Below are positions 5,163 to 7,269 of a stretch of DNA of 7,269 nt, one piece after another. The stretch covers positions 11,052 to 18,320 of the forward strand of contig JAOZSG010000019.1 in the NCBI GenBank assembly GCA_029939785.1, given 5' to 3'. Made by a program: the position numbers and the translations under genes. How positions within the stretch are numbered: the first letter of the stretch is position 1; every line of letters starts with the position of its first letter. The DNA is from Fidelibacterota bacterium. GTDB lineage: Bacteria; Fidelibacterota; UBA2242; JAFGTP01. The notes beneath the pieces are model-generated. The model saw only the letters and a program-made list of their open reading frames with translations, searched no databases and was not told where the DNA came from.

Positions 5163-7109
5163 ATGAAACAATTATTAGTTATTTTTATAATTCTTTTGAA
5201 TATGTCTTTGATAATGGCTAAAAATGTAGAGTTGAAATTATCTGCATTATCACCGACAAATATACAAAGATCGAATAAAAAAGTTATTAGCAAAGATTTT
5301 TTGATAGAAGAAGATTTTGCCAGTTGTAATTCAGGTGTTTTTCCGGATGGTTGGAGTGTTACAGGAACAAACGAAAGTTATTGGGTGGCAGCAAATAGTA
5401 ATTATGCTACTTTTATTGATGGGCATCAGGGGGAAGTACAATATTGGCCTGCTGCAGGAAGTATATTAGATACAGCACGATTAATAACTCCTGTGATAAA
5501 TACTTTAGGATATTCTGAAATCTTCTTTTCATTTAATTATGGCATTTTTTATAAAGCTGCATCGGTAAATGATGATTCTGTTGAAATTGGATTAGCATAT
5601 AAAACTGATAATTCCGAATGGACTCCAATATGGACAAGGAAACATATTTCAGATGTATCACAGGATAATCAGGGAAGTGTATATAATATTTTTGACAATG
5701 GTGTTTTGCCAGATGTAGCAAGTGTACAGTTCGCTTTTTATTTCATAGGAAATACTAAAGATTTGGTTGTATGGGTTGTTGATGACTTTATTGTAGAACC
5801 TGCTTCTCAATATGATATTGAATTGGTATCACAATCTGTTGATGGGCAATTTCATAAAGGAGAAACTATTATTCCTGAATTGAAATTAATAAATAAAGGA
5901 TTTGAAATATCCAGTTTTTTAACTTCCTGCATCATTTCAAATAATGATATTGAGTTATATAATGAGGAAATTTCAACAACAAATTTGGAATTTCTAGAAA
6001 CAAATACATTGATTTTTCCGGAAATTACTGTCCCTGAAAATGATAAAGCTTATAAAATTGAGTACATCAGTAATTTAAATGATGATGAAAACATTGAGAA
6101 TGACACACTCATTGCATGGTTTGATTCAAATACAGGAGAAAGACAAAATGTGATTTGGGAAGAGTTTACTGGTACATGGTGTGGATGGTGTAAATATATC
6201 AATCCTGCTATAAGTAGTTTTTGCAGTACTAATCCAAGAATACTTCCAATTTTTAATCACATTGGTGATATTTATGAAATTTCGGCCGGAACAATCAGAT
6301 CAAATTATTATGATGTAGGAGGATATCCAACCTGTGTAGTTGATGGAGAAACTGCGGCTTCTTTTCGTGGAACTGCAACAACATTAAGTAATGAATTTAC
6401 GACAAATACATTAAATAATCTGAATATTGGATCTCCATTTTCTATAAATGCTAATATAGATATGAATGCAGGCGGTTTTTCCGGTGATGTTACTATTAGC
6501 ATGATTGGAGGAGTGGCATACCCTGGTAATGTGAAATTAAGAGTAGTTGCAACAGAAAATATTCAATTTAATGATGGTGGCGAAAATGGAAGATTACAAT
6601 ATAGTGAGCAGGTTCTCCGAGAATATTATCCAAATGTAAATGGAACTGAAATTAATCTCACAAAAGGTGAATCAGAAACTTATACAATTGAAGGTAATTA
6701 TTCTGATTTATGGAATAAGCAAAAAATTGTAATTTATGCTTATATTCAAAATGATAATAATAATCGAATTCTTCAGGCTGTAAACCTTGGTCAAAGTACA
6801 GGGATTGATAATAAAGAAGAAATATTTATAAGCGAATATAAATTAGATCAGAACTATCCAAATCCTTTTAATCCAACAACTACAATTTCTTTTAATATTA
6901 ATAAAGCCAGTAATGTTAAATTGACTGTCTATAATACTATGGGAAAAGAAGTGAGATCACTTGTTAACACAAATAAAAATGTTGGCAAATATAATGTAGT
7001 TTGGAATGGGAAAAATAATAGTGGCGTAAATGTACCTACTGGAATTTACTTCTATAAATTACAATCAAACAATAAAACATTAGTTAAGAAAATGATGCTT
7101 ATGAAATAG
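5163..7109 (+). CDS. Multidomain Omp28-related protein with T9SS sorting domain
   Basis: Predicted T9SS cargo of 648 residues, surface-bound or released. The signal peptide is cleaved near MA at 18-19. Residues about 45-213 form a jelly-roll domain like the cleaved-adhesin or MAM-type domains of secreted FCB proteins (EEDFASCNSGVFPDGW at the start, VVWVVDDFIVEP at the end). About 217-320 resembles a CARDB-like beta-sandwich. About 328-545 is the Omp28/thioredoxin-fold region: WEEFTGTWCGWCKY with CGWC at 340-343, and GYPTCVVDG with P389 as probable cis-proline. REYYPNVNG at 486-494 parallels the lipoprotein at 1943-3145. The T9SS sorting domain occupies about 556-648, with NYPNPFNPTT at 564-573, WNGK, PTGIYFYKL and a KKMMLMK tail. 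There are six cysteines in all: C55, C256, C340, C343, C354 and C391. Thiol-disulfide activity is inferred from fold and motif; a purely structural role is possible. AGGAG 5 bases upstream supports the start. Confidence 0.92.
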   Translation: MKQLLVIFIILLNMSLIMAKNVELKLSALSPTNIQRSNKKVISKDFLIEEDFASCNSGVFPDGWSVTGTNESYWVAANSNYATFIDGHQGEVQYWPAAGSILDTARLITPVINTLGYSEIFFSFNYGIFYKAASVNDDSVEIGLAYKTDNSEWTPIWTRKHISDVSQDNQGSVYNIFDNGVLPDVASVQFAFYFIGNTKDLVVWVVDDFIVEPASQYDIELVSQSVDGQFHKGETIIPELKLINKGFEISSFLTSCIISNNDIELYNEEISTTNLEFLETNTLIFPEITVPENDKAYKIEYISNLNDDENIENDTLIAWFDSNTGERQNVIWEEFTGTWCGWCKYINPAISSFCSTNPRILPIFNHIGDIYEISAGTIRSNYYDVGGYPTCVVDGETAASFRGTATTLSNEFTTNTLNNLNIGSPFSINANIDMNAGGFSGDVTISMIGGVAYPGNVKLRVVATENIQFNDGGENGRLQYSEQVLREYYPNVNGTEINLTKGESETYTIEGNYSDLWNKQKIVIYAYIQNDNNNRILQAVNLGQSTGIDNKEEIFISEYKLDQNYPNPFNPTTTISFNINKASNVKLTVYNTMGKEVRSLVNTNKNVGKYNVVWNGKNNSGVNVPTGIYFYKLQSNNKTLVKKMMLMK

Positions 7110-7128
7110 TATTATGTTTCCTTATTTG

Positions 7129-7170
7129 GCTCCTCTTCATTGTAAAATGGAGGGGGGTGGGAGTTTTTTT
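7129..7170 (+). terminator. Rho-independent-type terminator after the last gene
   Basis: A 13-pair stem joins 7129-7141 to 7146-7158 around the loop GTAA; about four pairs are G-T and the rest Watson-Crick. Seven T follow at 7164-7170. Because the right arm is a run of G, the outer CTCC at 7130-7133 can alternatively pair with GGAG at 7160-7163, directly abutting the T-tract. It begins 20 bases after the stop codon of the T9SS cargo gene and would end transcription of the cluster. Confidence 0.75.
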
Positions 7171-7251
7171 GATTTACGATTGATGATTAACGATTTGGGA
7201 TTTTTGATGGAACTTGGTTGTCTTGTCATAACACATCTTAAATCAAAAATC
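7171..7251. repeat. Short direct and inverted repeats at the window edge
   Basis: GATTTACGATT at 7171-7181 and GATTAACGATT at 7185-7195 match at 10 of 11 positions with a 14-base period. GATTTTTGAT at 7199-7208 is the exact reverse complement of 7242-7251, and the match weakly continues outward. No gene is visible from 7110 to the end of the window. The pattern resembles one side of a non-autonomous or intergenic repeat element continuing past the edge, but it is short and low in complexity. Confidence 0.5.
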
Positions 7252-7269
7252 AACAATCCTTGTTCGTAG

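Overview
The window is AT-rich and every gene lies on the plus strand. The protein set is lipoproteins and exported proteins, two of them ending in type IX secretion system (T9SS) sorting domains with the NYPNPFNPTT motif. This points to the FCB (Fibrobacteres-Chlorobi-Bacteroidetes) superphylum. The style of the sorting domains and the DUF6029-like protein fit Cloacimonadota, Delongbacteria, Marinimicrobia or Ignavibacteria best. That placement is inference from protein style, and the sequence alone does not fix the phylum.

Layout. (1) 27-1205: a phosphofructokinase with the active-site residues of the pyrophosphate-dependent type. (2) 1209-1946: a small T9SS cargo protein whose best start is a non-standard ATT (or ATA) codon behind a good ribosome binding site inside the end of gene 1. 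(3) 1943-3145: a lipoprotein with two PEGA repeats fused to an Omp28-like thioredoxin-fold domain (CDPC). (4) 3173-3673: a TlpA/ResA-type thioredoxin (WCVPC). (5) 3670-5063: a DUF6029-like, probable outer-membrane protein split by a one-base frameshift near 4319-4321. (6) 5163-7109: a large multidomain T9SS cargo carrying a second Omp28-like thioredoxin domain (CGWC). A G-rich hairpin with a T-tract at 7129-7170 ends the unit. The last 99 bases hold short direct and inverted repeats that look like the edge of an intergenic repeat.

How the genes relate. Spacing is tight: a 3-base gap, ATGA overlaps at 1943-1946 and 3670-3673, and a 27-base gap. Only 5064-5162 is a real spacer, and it holds an imperfect inverted repeat. 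Genes 1-6 can therefore be read as one transcription unit, although no promoter is visible.

The shared theme of genes 3-6 is extracytoplasmic thiol chemistry. There are three CXXC thioredoxin-fold proteins with three different predicted anchorages: lipid-anchored, periplasmic, and T9SS-exported or surface. They sit beside a predicted barrel protein whose reconstructed sequence has exactly two cysteines, in a CX4C pair close to its C terminus. The small T9SS protein also has exactly two cysteines in its mature part (CX3C). A working hypothesis is an envelope redox set that forms, reduces or isomerises disulfides in these secreted or outer-membrane partners. The cysteine counts are seen in the sequence; the functional link is inference.
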